From the NCBI GenBank assembly GCA_029582265.1, contig CM055828.1:31431263-31495262 (forward strand): 64,000 bases of DNA. Reading direction: 5' to 3'. The position numbers and the translations under genes were made by a program. Shown in pieces: positions 23,701 to 32,903 of the stretch. Positions within the stretch are counted from its first letter, which is position 1, and each line of letters opens with the position of its first letter. This stretch comes from Zoroaster sp. YZ-2022 (lineage: Eukaryota > Echinodermata > Asteroidea > Forcipulatida > Zoroasteridae). The notes beneath the pieces are model-generated. The model was given only the letters and a program-made list of their open reading frames with translations. It was not told the DNA's origin and did no database searches.

Positions 23701-24594
23701 ATAGGCTATACTTGTTTGTGTGTCTTGTATTATTCAGTTTATACTGGATGCGGAGACAATCATGCTAGGGTCTACGACGCTAAGTCAGGGGCTCTGAAAA
23801 GGACGTGCAAAGGTCACTATTTCTGTATCAATGCAATACTGGTAAGTTTCCTCAACTTTGATTTTACATAATTTAAAAGGAAGGTACAACATTGGTAATG
23901 CTTTCAAAACTGCTTTGTCAAGAGGGGCGGATCCAGGTTCTCTAAAAAAGAGAGGTACACTGCCACGGGGGGGGGGGGGGAGGCGGGCGATAATGGAGTG
24001 GGACACATCCCCCATTTACCCGTTCCCACAGATCCAATAACTATACTTACTGTCGATCTCTTATAATCATTCAGAATCCAAAAGATAGCCCACCCCCAAA
24101 TTTGGTTGGCCACCAAACATCAGCATAATTATCCCCACTGTTGAATGAATATTGAAATAAAGGTACACACTATTTGATTGGTATGTTAACATCAGGTGTT
24201 GCCGCAAAAGATGCTGACTGCCTCTCACGACGGCACGGTGAGGATCTGGGACTGTACCGGTATCAAAGATGAAATCACAAGTTTCGGAGACGAGGACGAG
24301 GAGAAAGAACGAAAGAAAAGGGAGAAAGAGGAGAAGAAAGCAGAGAAAGAACGGAAGAAGAAAGAAAAGAAAGAACGCGAACGGCTGGAGAAGGAGAGCA
24401 AAAAGAGGAAGAAAGGGTCCATCCAGATCGACAGGGAGAGCATGCCGGAGAAGAACGAATTCGAGATGAGCGAGAAGAGTGCTGGCGGGAACAACCCGGG
24501 TGAGAAGAGGGACACAGAGAAGTCTGTTGACGGCCTAGATAAGGAGATCTCCCGCGAAATCGACATGATCAGCAGGGACATGGATGACCTATAG
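10931..24594 (+). CDS. WDR86: WDR86-like WD-repeat protein, gene model of four exons
   Basis: Coding exons 10931-11791, 21992-22127, 23738-23841 and 24196-24594 join with matching phases (0, 1, 0) and GT-AG introns to give 499 residues. Eight WD repeats run from about residue 52 to 400, ending in LTASHDGTVRIWDCTGI, and should form a propeller. The MGSG start, repeat spacing and last repeat match WDR86, a vertebrate protein of poorly known function, usually about 376 residues. The excess length is an N-terminal charged segment of about 45 residues and a C-terminal Lys/Glu-rich tail of about 105 residues. The start MGSGSSKK fits an N-myristoylation signal (Gly2, Ser6), so membrane attachment is possible. 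The orthology call is from family memory; the gene structure is read directly. Confidence 0.88.
11792..12869. other. WDR86-like intron 1, first part
   Basis: Intronic. No exon or recognisable element seen. A GAGCCAGTCA/TGACTGGCTC inverted pair at about 12580 and 12732 brackets a possible small element. Confidence 0.45.
12870..13823. mobile_element. TA-flanked MITE, CACTNTAAAAA family, 954 bp
   Basis: Ends CACTAAAAAATTGGGCAAAT and its inverted counterpart TTACCCATTATTTTTTATAGTG, flanked by TA at 12868-12869 and 13824-13825. The interior is full of short TTGGGC/CCAAC motifs. Non-coding; the Tc1/mariner superfamily is likely from the TA duplication. Confidence 0.7.
13908..14663. mobile_element. 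TTAA-flanked MITE with a nested second element
   Basis: The left end AGGGAAAGTTCAACAATATCC and the complement of the right end, GGGAAGGTACAACATTGGTA, are similar and flanked by TTAA (13904-13907 and 14664-14667). The same end motif recurs at 23871, 36683, 47425 and 50427. Confidence 0.55.
14143..14417. mobile_element. Nested GGATCC-type MITE
   Basis: Inverted ends TGGCGGATCCAGGGGGGCT and AGCCCCCC...CTGGATCCGCCCA. It contains poly-C, poly-A and a GA-rich microsatellite (14215-14265). A fragment of the same family begins at 23928. No clear target duplication. Confidence 0.6.
14970..15165. repeat. GAAACA microsatellites and truncated TA-MITE
   Basis: Two runs of CAGAAA repeats (14969-14998 and 15139-15163) flank a fragment of the 22250-22611 MITE (CACTGTA...TTTCCAACAATTTGCTGTA) and a small hairpin ACATAACAAGTGTTATGT at 15073. 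Confidence 0.55.
15166..15694. other. Intron 1 stretch, no gene recognised
   Basis: Intronic, T-rich with TTTGTTTG runs. Nothing recognisable. Confidence 0.4.
15695..15800 (-). mobile_element. Penelope-like terminal fragment with ribozyme-like hairpin
   Basis: On the minus strand: CTGAAGA, T, the GATCAG/CTGATC hairpin, GAAAC, then GTA and the common end with TTCACATGGTGTCACC. Similarity stops just upstream of CTGAAGA, as at 8621. Confidence 0.55.
15830..16075. repeat. Dispersed relative of the 56.5-57.7 kb satellite unit
   Basis: GCATACTTTATAAGAA, AAACCAACCGATGAAAGTTT and GAAAATAGTGAAAATGCATT match the satellite unit and its single-copy right flank at 57541-57720. A third, weaker copy is at 18365-18500. 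Confidence 0.6.
16093..16295. mobile_element. TA-type MITE, ~200 bp
   Basis: CACTGTAAGAAATATTGGGC at the left and TGTTTACAGTG at the right. Nearly identical to the element at 48938-49137 over its whole length. Confidence 0.7.
16296..17969. other. Intron 1 stretch, no gene recognised
   Basis: AT-rich intron. A 20-bp direct repeat (TTACCTTGTGTTTAAAGATG at about 16943 and 16963) is the only structure noticed. Confidence 0.4.
17970..18345. mobile_element. GGCCAAA...GGTTTCTGGTC MITE
   Basis: Inverted ends GGCCAAAAACG...GGTTTCTGGTC and GACCAGAAACC...TTTGGCC. The interior shares CCAATTGCAGCCA and TTTGCC(C)GATTTGTGAGGCC with copies at 19011-19290, 36275-36480 and 47035-47240. It also holds TA and CAAA microsatellites. 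Confidence 0.6.
18346..19010. other. Intron 1 stretch with a satellite relative
   Basis: 18365-18500 is a diverged copy of the 59-bp satellite unit and its flank (ATGTAAATGCATCCATACTT). The rest holds nothing recognisable. Confidence 0.4.
19011..19290. mobile_element. Partial copy of the GGTTTCTGGTC MITE
   Basis: CCGGTTTCTGGTCTCC at the left, then ATGCCCAATTGCAGCCAAAA and TTTGCCCGATTTGTGAGGCC as in the copies at 36.3 and 47.0 kb. The right terminus is not clear. Confidence 0.55.
19380..19490 (-). repeat. Hairpin repeat related to 29835-30076
   Basis: On the minus strand: TGAGAAA, the hairpin GAACC/GGTTT, GAAACG, followed by a shared downstream segment (GGCCAATAACTATTATTTTG). The layout is similar to the Penelope terminal hairpin. 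Confidence 0.5.
19491..20486. other. Intron 1 stretch, no gene recognised
   Basis: AT-rich. Nothing recognised. Confidence 0.4.
20487..21277. repeat. Four-copy tandem repeat with an optional 58-bp cassette
   Basis: Units start near 20487, 20712, 20880 and 21049 (AAGATAAC...GTATCTTCTTCGCG). Units 1 and 4 are about 225 bp; units 2 and 3 are about 168 bp and lack a GC-rich 58-bp segment lying between GCGAGTCCACG and GTACAACTTAATTG. The copies are otherwise almost identical. Open frames on the minus strand are by-products of the repeat. Confidence 0.85.
21278..21991. other. End of WDR86-like intron 1
   Basis: AT-rich intron ending in a pyrimidine-rich tract and the acceptor TTCACAG at 21991. 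Confidence 0.6.
21992..22127 (+). CDS. WDR86: WDR86-like exon 2
   Basis: Acceptor TTCACAG precedes 21992 and donor GTGAGT follows 22127. The exon encodes VINKLMYTGSSDHLAKCW and on to KFQDGL, completing repeat 6 and starting repeat 7. It is 136 nt long, entering in phase 0 and leaving in phase 1. Confidence 0.9.
22250..22611. mobile_element. TA-flanked palindromic MITE, 362 bp (intron 2)
   Basis: CACTGTAAAAA ends in inverted orientation, TA at 22248-22249 and 22612-22613. Long arms with TTTCCAACAATTTGCTGTA-type segments, and a central palindrome around AGAAT...CATTCT. Confidence 0.8.
22614..23737. other. Rest of WDR86-like intron 2
   Basis: G- and C-rich homopolymer patches (23120-23170), an AC dinucleotide run at 23354-23381, and the acceptor at 23737. 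No exon seen. Confidence 0.5.
23738..23841 (+). CDS. WDR86: WDR86-like exon 3
   Basis: Acceptor TTATTCAG precedes 23738 and donor GTAAGT follows 23841. The exon encodes LYTGCGDNHARVYDAKSG and on to CINAIL, closing repeat 7 and opening repeat 8. It is 104 nt long, and its phases fit both neighbours. Confidence 0.9.
23842..24195. other. WDR86-like intron 3
   Basis: Contains the left end of a TTAA-family MITE (AAGGAAGGTACAACATTGG at 23877) and a fragment of the GGATCC MITE with a poly-G run (23928-23980). Confidence 0.5.
24196..24594 (+). CDS. WDR86: WDR86-like exon 4 (terminal)
   Basis: Acceptor AACATCAG precedes 24196 and the stop TAG is at 24592-24594. The exon finishes repeat 8 (LTASHDGTVRIWDC), then encodes an acidic GDEDEE patch, about 45 residues of almost only K, E and R (probable single alpha-helix or coiled coil), and a hydrophilic end ISREIDMISRDMDDL. 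The long charged tail is not a feature of the vertebrate protein as I know it. Confidence 0.9.
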   Translation: MLPQKMLTASHDGTVRIWDCTGIKDEITSFGDEDEEKERKKREKEEKKAEKERKKKEKKERERLEKESKKRKKGSIQIDRESMPEKNEFEMSEKSAGGNNPGEKRDTEKSVDGLDKEISREIDMISRDMDDL

Positions 24595-25290
24595 CACGGC
24601 CGATTTTTATCTCGCAACTCGGTTCGCATGTGCCGTCAATGATACAATAACACAACAGTTATTTTGTTTTTACAGGTTTTTATACACAATTCTGTGGGAA
24701 CCAGAACGGTCGTGCCGGTCGTGCTCACTCAACCTGTTACTCGGGTCTTTTCTTTGGGAACTTCACGTTTATTTTGTACACCATTGATCTCGTTTAGCCT
24801 AATGAGGTATAATAACAATTATCCGAAGCCGATTTCCGGACGGATTTTGCGCAGCTGCTTGTAGATGCTGTGTCTGTGACGTCATTGTCGATCCGTGCAA
24901 TTTAGTACGCATTTTCGTTCCTATGGTATCAATGGCTCATGATACTGGTATTGACAAAGAAAAATGTATGTTAGACCTTTCTTTTGTTTTTAAACAATGA
25001 GTGTGGGCATCTCTCAATGAGACCAAATTGTGGTTGGCAACAGATTGTGCCCAAAATGAAAATGTTTATGCCCTAAAAAAATTTAAGAGGAAGTTGCTCT
25101 GATTTTGCTTTTGACATTTTCTGTTGATTTTTAAATGTAATTGTTTCATATTTACATGCCAGTATTTTTTATTTGATAATTTTCTTTATTTTCATCACTG
25201 ATGGCCGCCGGCCCATAGTTTACCAACCACCGGCTGGCAAAAAACTACGATTGTGACGTAGCAAAATAAAGATCTATTCACAAATCGCGG
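24595..25290 (+). terminator. 3' UTR of the WDR86-like gene, candidate poly(A) signal
   Basis: Non-coding after the TAG. AATAAA at 25265-25270 is the first canonical poly(A) signal on the plus strand that I noticed after the stop codon. The true transcript end is not known. Confidence 0.35.
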
Positions 25291-27225
25291 GGATATTGCA
25301 TGATGTGTTGTCCAACACTGTAGTCTGATGCATCACCGCAGCGTTGTGTGTGCTGCAGTGAGTTCGATTTGGGGGACTAGACCAATTGAGGACTTGACCA
25401 CTGATCTCTATTATATTGACTGGATAGAGGGTTGGCCCATCGGTGCCTAATAAGTTATTAAAGCCACCGGGGGCCATTTTACCACTCCGCATACATAAAG
25501 ACCACAAAAGGAATGCACAAAGGGAACAGAGAAGGAATGCACATACAATGGTGAGGCTGATTCTCCCTGCGTAGCGTTGTAATGGGTGGTTTTTGAGAGT
25601 GGTAACATGGCATACAGTGGCTCCAACGTAAGTACATGACCCTCGATCCCGTCAGTATACTAGAGATCAGTGGTCTAGATCAACATGCACTGGGAGCGTA
25701 ATATTCGGCAAAACCCGGCACACCCAGTGCAATGTTGAGGTAAAACACGATTTTCCTTGGGAACATGGCGGCGCGATATCCCCCAAATTTAAATAGCTCA
25801 ACATTGGACAGAGGAGTCGGCAGCCTTTCTTGGTGAGACTTCTCAGTTAGATTTGTTACCGTGTGTGACAGCAACTTTGGATTACTATTGTTCTATGAAT
25901 GTTGTTCTATTTTTTTGTTATTACACAGGACTGGTATTGATGCGGCATTTATTTGATTCAATCTGTTGTTATTATGTCATTATGTTCTGTTGGTTGATTT
26001 GAACCCCCAAATTCAACTCAATTCAATTGTATTCGTCGCATTAAAAATACATGGAATTGATTTTTTCTTTATGCAGTTACATAAATAATACCAAAAAAAA
26101 ACTTTGTTGTGAAAACAACAATGTGTCTATTGTTTAATATCCTGACTCAAGAATTTCATCATAAAAAAATGTTGTCCGCATTACAAATACAAAGGGACAA
26201 ATGTTCATCAAATCACCAGTTGCCATGATTAAATTTTTTTTTTTTAAATTAGTTAAATATTATTTATGTACAATTTAAAAAATGTGTAACACCATGAGTT
26301 TTAGAAACGCTTGGGTGGTATTTTCGTATTTTTATTAAATATAATATGACCAATATTGCTGATTATATATTCTGAAGTAAAAAGTTATAATCTCTAATGA
26401 TGATGCTTATAGCTGAAAGCTTTAATCGAATATAACGCTTTTGACTTTTGCACACTTATTCTAAATAACTAGAGCATATCTACGATACGTTAGCAATTTG
26501 CTCTAAATTTTGTTTTTTTGAAAATATAGATTTTCATATTGAATAATTACGATGTAGTCCTAAGTATTTTGTAAGTATTTTGCTTTTATTACTAAATATA
26601 TATTTATTGATACTGGTTGTGTTAAATTATTATGATATTTTTTCAGTTTATAAATATTTTCCAGAATCAACGAGCATCACCGCCGCATACATGTGAGACC
26701 TTGCTGACGTCACTCGTTAGTTAATTTAGAACCGACTTAGGCGGGATACGAACAGACGAAGAGCTCACGTTTACTAAAAATTGTCAAATTTTATGGGTCT
26801 GCTAAACACGATATTCCGTTCTTACAATCAACAATTTCTGCTTACAGGGTAAGCGCAAAATGGTTGCGCACGCCGTGTATAATCGGCCAACCCTTAGTGA
26901 CGCGAAATACGCATACGCAAATGCAGAAATCCATTGCTCATCCTTGGCATACGCCTACATAAGCACATCATTTTCTGCCAAAGAAAGCGCCCATTTTTCG
27001 AGCATGGTAAGTACAGCCATGAAATAAGATCTATATGACTAAAACATCTCAACCACAGAGATTTTTGTGTGGTATACAAAATCTACGACGATCCGTTGGC
27101 GACGGATGGTCACCATGTTGTGAATGACTCATACACTAAGAAATGCTGTACTTGATACTAAATGAATGTACTAAATGAATGTTATTTAAAAATCGAAATT
27201 AAAATAAACACAGACCGCCAACATA
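25291..27225. other. No gene recognised
   Basis: An inverted pair CCACTGATCTCT (25399) and AGAGATCAGTGG (25662) may bracket a small element. The rest is AT-rich and featureless. Confidence 0.4.
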
Positions 27226-27296
27226 GGGCAAAATGGCTCAGTTGGCAGAGCACCGGCACGTTAACCCGGAGGTTGGAGGTGCAAGTCCCGCTCTCG
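27226..27296 (+). repeat. tRNA-derived SINE head (Asn-like)
   Basis: ATGGCTCAGTTGGCAGAGC (box A region), a CCGG-stemmed anticodon arm with loop ACGTTAA (GTT), and GGTGCAAGTCC (box B with two changes). The acceptor ends do not pair, so this is a SINE relic and not a tRNA gene. Confidence 0.65.
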
Positions 27297-27445
27297 TCAA
27301 TAAATAATAACTTGGTTGCACGTGACACTCACAGCCAAAATGGTAAGGAATCTGTATGAAATAGGTGGTTGTTGTCGCCAATGAGTGAAGTCGCTTGGGT
27401 TTGAACAGCTTGTAGAGATCGTATCAATTGGATTCGTGGAATTAA

Positions 27446-27612
27446 GGCCAAACAAGTCTCCGGTTTCTAGTCATAGGTCTTTTTCTTTTGTTTGGTAATT
27501 TTTTATTTTTTTGCCAACCAATGAAATACGTGATACATGTATACGTAGTTATTGGAACCAGCCTAAATTTCCCATATACAAAGTATGGGAGAAACCGGAG
27601 ACTTTTTTTGCC
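27446..27612. mobile_element. GGTTTC-type MITE, 167 bp
   Basis: Inverted ends GGCCAAACAAGTCTCCGG and CCGGAGAC...TTTTGCC. The interior matches the right part of the 17970-18345 element in opposite order (GTGATACATGTATACG). Confidence 0.65.
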
Positions 27613-29387
27613 TAAAGTAAGTCTAACAATGTAATCATAACGAAACTATTGCAATATAAATGACTAAATCAGTTGTACACATGCTTAAGTTAGTAAGACA
27701 TATCAGTGGGTCCGTTGCTAGACTAGTCGATTTGGTATCCATGCATGCGTTCGCATGATATCATAGCTTGCAAACTTAGTATATAACTCACACAGATCCT
27801 TGTCGTGGAACGCACAGCACGTGTAGTTTCGCCATTGCGTCTTCGCTTCAAAACTTTAATATGAAATTATTGGATATATAACAAATGAAAATTATATATG
27901 TGAAAGTGCGATACAACAAATATTGAGTCACCTTTATTTCGAACATATTTGAAGAATTATATCACTCGGTAACATTTGAACTGATCAATTGCATTAAAGT
28001 ACTGCTAATTGAACGAATTAATATCAAATGAAAAGGATCTAAACACTTTGTGTGAGTTATATAAATTAAATATTGAGTGCCTTTCTTTCGTCCAATTCGA
28101 GCTTTTAAAGGTTTGATTTAGATTTTAAATACGAGGTAAGTTGCGAGAAAGTAAAATGCAAAAATGAGATGTTAAAGACTACCGGTATACTACGTGGTGT
28201 TATTCTCTCACAATATAAACACTATAGCAGAATAAAGCTGACACTATTAGTGTTAACACTTTAACATCCACAGTTTTGCATGTTGAATATGTATACATAT
28301 GTAAATGATACCAAATTTATGATAATAAATTAAAAGACTCTATATTGTATTGACAAAAATAAATATTTTGCACTCGTAAAAATATGAACAAATGTTTATT
28401 TGCATATTATTGTTTCGCTCTAGTTTGTAAAATAGTGGGTCAAGTAGCTTTAATTATCGATTTAACTGTAGGATCAAAGGATACGGGCAGATCTAGCTCT
28501 TCTTGTAAATATCCATTTGTGTTTTATTATTGCTAATTTTTGTTTTGAAATTTCATCGCTACAAACAAACATCCCTCCAAATCAATTTTGTGAAATACTG
28601 CCGAAAATTATTTATTGGTAATATCTTAATATCTTGATAATCACTCGACAGACGTCATTATACATTTATTCAGTAATTGGTGGATCCCTAATAATTATAT
28701 ACATGAATTAAATTGCCAGATTTATACACATTTATGAACACATAACATATCAGAATTCCATCTACTTTTAGCACCAGTTGTTGATTTAACAAATCTGTGT
28801 GTTGAAGCTATAGCCACAAAAACTAATGATAGTATCCTTCAATTATCACTTCTAGTTATTTTATTTACTTACATGCAATGGCTTCTAATAATTACAAGAG
28901 CAGTCTGCTGCGTTGAAGTTTACATCCGCCTGATAACGCAGAGGTAGATTTTGCCTTGACAATTATAAGATACCGGTACTCAATTGTAACGTGTTTTTAT
29001 TTTGTATCTATTTATTTTTTGGTGTGTTTGCTTTGTTTAGTTTAGTTTTGTTTGTTTGGTTTTTGTTGTTTATTTATTTATTTATTTGTTTGTTTGTGTT
29101 TTTTTTGGGGGGCGGGGGGGTGGAGGGAGCTATTTTGAAATACAATGATGCGTCGATAAATAATAGGAATAACAATGATAATAATAAAAGCTTAATTAAC
29201 AGATGATGACCATGTCACCTTTAGATGATTTTCAATAGAACATCAGGTGTAAGATTTCATGAATTTGCAACAACCTAAAACGACTTAAATTTAAGATCTT
29301 TTGGATAAGAATAAATGTTTTTTTAAAATAAACTTAAAAAGTAATTTGCATTCCTATGACGAACATGGGCAAAAACAAAAGCAAGTT
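27613..29387. other. No gene recognised
   Basis: AT-rich. T/G-rich low complexity at 28990-29130 produces spurious open frames. Nothing recognisable. Confidence 0.4.
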
Positions 29388-29558
29388 TTACATTTTTCGC
29401 TGGCCGGTTGCAATGTATGCACAAAAGACCTTCTGAAAGTTGGTCCTCAGAGTCTTGGATGGGATGAAATGCGGCTGCAACGACCGCCAGTATCGCTGAT
29501 TCTCTTGGACTCTGTTCTTTGCTAAGTCATGGTAATGGTCACGCATTGCATCAGTTAT
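29388..29558 (-). CDS. SPATA21: Candidate terminal exon of the SPATA21-like gene
   Basis: Minus-strand exon with an acceptor (CCTTTTCAG) at 29559-29567, 57 codons in phase 0, stop TAA at 29388-29390. It encodes ITDAMRDHYHDLAKNR, then YWRSLQPHFIPSKTLR and NFQKVFCAY. Base composition is clearly higher in GC than the surroundings. The upstream SPATA21-like exon at 58075 also ends in phase 0, and adding this exon gives exactly 346 codons for the seven known exons. The intron would be 28.5 kb and contain both GPCR genes on the other strand. It could instead belong to another minus-strand gene, since phase agreement has a one-in-three chance. Confidence 0.55.
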   Translation of the reverse strand: MTDAMRDHYHDLAKNRVQENQRYWRSLQPHFIPSKTLRTNFQKVFCAYIATGQRKM

Positions 29559-29834
29559 CTGAAAAGGAGGGAAGAAAATAGAATAATAAATTGATGTATA
29601 ATTATAGCCCTGTCTGTGTCTGCACTATAGATCTGTAGTGTTATTCACTAATCTATATTTTGGCAATAAGCCCCAGCCGCACTCGAACGCGTCAAGTCTT
29701 GCACCCACCAAAAGAAAGACTGGCAATGATGAAAATAACAAAATGGTCATCTTCAAACACAACATGATGCGGATCATGAACAATTAATGCAAGAGCAGCA
29801 TTTTATCACGATAAACTGGCAAAGTATGAATTTA

Positions 29835-30076
29835 AATAGATAGTTAGCTGTTGCAAACTGCTTACCAACCTAAAGACCTGTAGTATAAATGCAAAATAGC
29901 AGTTAATGGCCTTATGTTTCAAACCTAGCGAGTTCTTTCTCAAAGGCAAAATGGACGATAAACATACAAGCACACATAAATTTGACTAATGTATGTGCTT
30001 ATGTGTGTTTATAACTCATTTTGACTTTGAGAAAGAACCCGCTAGGTTCGAAACTTAAGGCCATTAACTACTATTT
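29835..30076. mobile_element. Inverted pair of the hairpin repeat
   Basis: Left arm 29885-29950 and right arm 30003-30072 are inverted copies: AGTTAATGGCC...TTTCTCAAAG and CTTTGAGAAA...GGCCATTAACT. A diverged single copy lies at 19380-19490. Confidence 0.6.
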
Positions 30077-32090
30077 TGAATGTATGAAAAATACACACTA
30101 ATTAGTAAGACCGCATAATCCAGGCAAACTTGACTGTAGAATGGCGGATAGCAACAGCTGTCAGGTATAACCTTACTGGTCAATCAGGTCGATCGGATTA
30201 GTGTATACTGTCAGGGTACAAAGACACTTCATCTTTTTCCTTTCGCAGGGGAGCACACGGCAATATATATATATAGGGAGGGACGCGCTGCAAAATGGGG
30301 ACATAAAAGTGGGAGGAGAAAATTGCCGTTTTAAAGGTCGTGATTTAATCAGTAACTTTTAGCTTTAACAAAAGCCCAGTAGCTCAAAATTATAAAGATC
30401 TTTTACTTTGACAAATTGAAATATATAGGCCTTATGACTTCGTTGTTCACCATATCATGTTTATATAATAAGATCGATCTATATAATGTTTTCATTATTT
30501 TGGCCAACTGAATTTCAAATGGTTTTAGTATGCCTTTATTTTGTGAAACAAAATTAAGATATTGTGTAAACAAATCATCGTTTAGTGATTATACGAGAAG
30601 TTGGGTTTCCCCACCATGTCCCATACAATGAAGAAGAAATATCATTCTCTTCTAGGCCCTATTGCCGAGAACTAAAAACCAAACGTCGGTACAGGATCTA
30701 CACTCATAAGTAAGAATGAAACACCATAATTAGTTTATGGTCTTTTCTTTGATAACAGCAGTTGATTGTCATTGGCACCATACTATTGACTGAACCATTT
30801 ATAAAGAGTAATTAGGTGAAGAGATACATTTCTGGGCAAACAAAAAAGATTTTGGGTATTGTTTTACGACGGCTTGAGTCAGTTGTTTTCGGAAACATAC
30901 CGGGAGATCTATTCAAAGGGTAATTTGATAGCCTTCTAAACAAAAAGTGAGAAATAACCGATTATTCTTTTGTAAAACCTGGTTAATAGATTTTCCTTAA
31001 TTGCTTAACTAAACCACTTAACTTATTAACAGGAGATTTAATTTATTGGACATGGCGTTACCAATAAAATTGTGCCATTAATTAATAATTAATGACTATA
31101 TAATGCTATGGTATGGTTTTGTATATGCAACACCGTAGACCCGTTGTCATCTCCCGGCCGCATAATGATTGATCAGCATATAACGTATTACGGAGGTATT
31201 CGTGTGTCATCAAAACCACTCGTGCATTATTTATTTTCTACATCATTATAACATACAAGATTATTTGAATGTATGCAATAACTAGGTGGGCCAAAGTGAT
31301 TTCAATCTATCATACAATTTTTGCAAATGCATGATCATTTATATTCATCATGATCGTGTATCCGTGTATTCGTAATCACTATACTAGTCCGTGAGAGTTT
31401 CAAATGAATTATTTTATAAGATAATTATGAAAATTCATACTTAGGAATTAATTCGACCACACAATAAAAAGATTAATAATAGTTACTATGGCGATCTATT
31501 GAAACATGCACACTTTCGTATTTCTTTTTCTATAAAATGAAAGCAATACAGACGGGAATTCACTCATCAAGTAAGCTATAAACTTATAATTCAGTTATTT
31601 TGCAAGAGGGTAATTACCAGACGTGTTCGCATATTAGGCTAGACTGGAAAACATAGGCTTGTGTCTGTAACCATTATAGTCAACTGGAGACAGACAAAGG
31701 AGCGCCATTATACTTTATGGACAGCATTTAGCAATTTATAGCCCGTTTCACCGTAAAACCTATAAAGACCACATATATAAATTAATAGTAGGGAGAGGCT
31801 ATTTCACGGTGAAAGTTTGGAATCGACCTTTCTCATCATGCAAATTATTAATAGGCCTAAGTTATCTTTGTGTGACGGGAAAAAAGGCGAGCCTTCTCTC
31901 GACTTTACTTAACAGTGATATGAGTTTAGAGCCCGCCACCAACGGCGTAAGATAGTTTGAAATTTACTGGGTAATACTTTTTTATAAACACGTGATGAAA
32001 AATTATGCAAATACAATGGTTCAGCACAGTGAATGAAATGGTCTTAGGTCGTCATAAATCATAAGGGGCTCTGATATCGTCGCATATGGA
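30077..32090. other. No gene recognised
   Basis: AT-rich. TA run at 30262-30274. No exon-like segment seen on either strand. Confidence 0.4.
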
Positions 32091-32439
32091 GTGTCGTGGC
32101 CGAGCGGTCTAGCTTACCGGACTCAAGTTCTGGTGTTAGCAGCAGAATGTGGGTTCGAATCCCGACCGTGACACTTGTGTCCTTGAGCAAGACACTTAAC
32201 CATAATTGCTTCTCTCCACCCAGGGGTTAAATGGGTACCTGTGAGGGCAGAGTTGGTTGATTAGCCATATATGCGCTGTAATGGCAGCAATTGAGCTGTA
32301 TACTCCCCAGGGAGCTGAGATGGTTTCAGGAATGATTTATGAGCCTTATGAGCAGGGGTAATAATATGCGCCTTGAGCACCACTCAGTTGGTGGATACGT
32401 GCGCTATATAAGTCCACACATTATTATTATTATTATTAT
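32091..32439 (+). repeat. tRNA-Leu SINE, full copy
   Basis: tRNA-Leu (CAA)-like head with box A TGGCCGAGCGG and box B GGTTCGAATCC, a unique body, then the tail GCGCCTTGAGCAC...GGTGGATACGTGCGC and an ATT run (32430-32439). The tail is shared with the CR1/L2-type LINE at 5345-8300, the likely source of its reverse transcriptase. Confidence 0.88.
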
Positions 32440-32903
32440 AGCTGACGAAGTGACGAATCGGCTATTTTGGTGGTTTTGAAATGATAACTTTTTTAGGGTT
32501 TTAAAAGTGTAAATATCCATCTCTACTGGTGTTTAAATTGTTTCCTTAAACATTTCCTAGAAAAACCATGTCAAAATCATATTATTTCTATGTTGAACTG
32601 CGTAAAATGTCACACATGACTGTATTTGGAAGCTTCATTTCCAGTTACAGCGTCCAACAACAAAAATCCAGCTGGGAAAACCTAACGGCATGGACTATAT
32701 TACTGCAATGCACAATCGGAAATTTCTTTTAAAAACACCAGCCACATGAACCCATAAAGAAACTGTAAATACACATGAGTACATGGCAAAATAAATGTTT
32801 TTTTTTCTTTCTTTTAAAAACAATATGCCGAAAACCTGAAGGCGTATTGTGTTTGTTGAAAAATCTCTTACTACAATGCTTTAAGTAGCTGACGAATGTT
32901 ATT
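32440..32903. other. No gene recognised
   Basis: AT-rich spacer between the SINE and the LINE. Nothing seen. Confidence 0.4.

Noticed and set aside
24225..24629. Serine/phenylalanine-rich minus-strand open frame
   Set aside because: Antisense of the Lys/Glu-rich tail in WDR86-like exon 4.
32091..32175. tRNA-Leu gene
   Set aside because: The same sequence heads three SINE copies followed by a common body and LINE-like tail, and the acceptor stem is mismatched.
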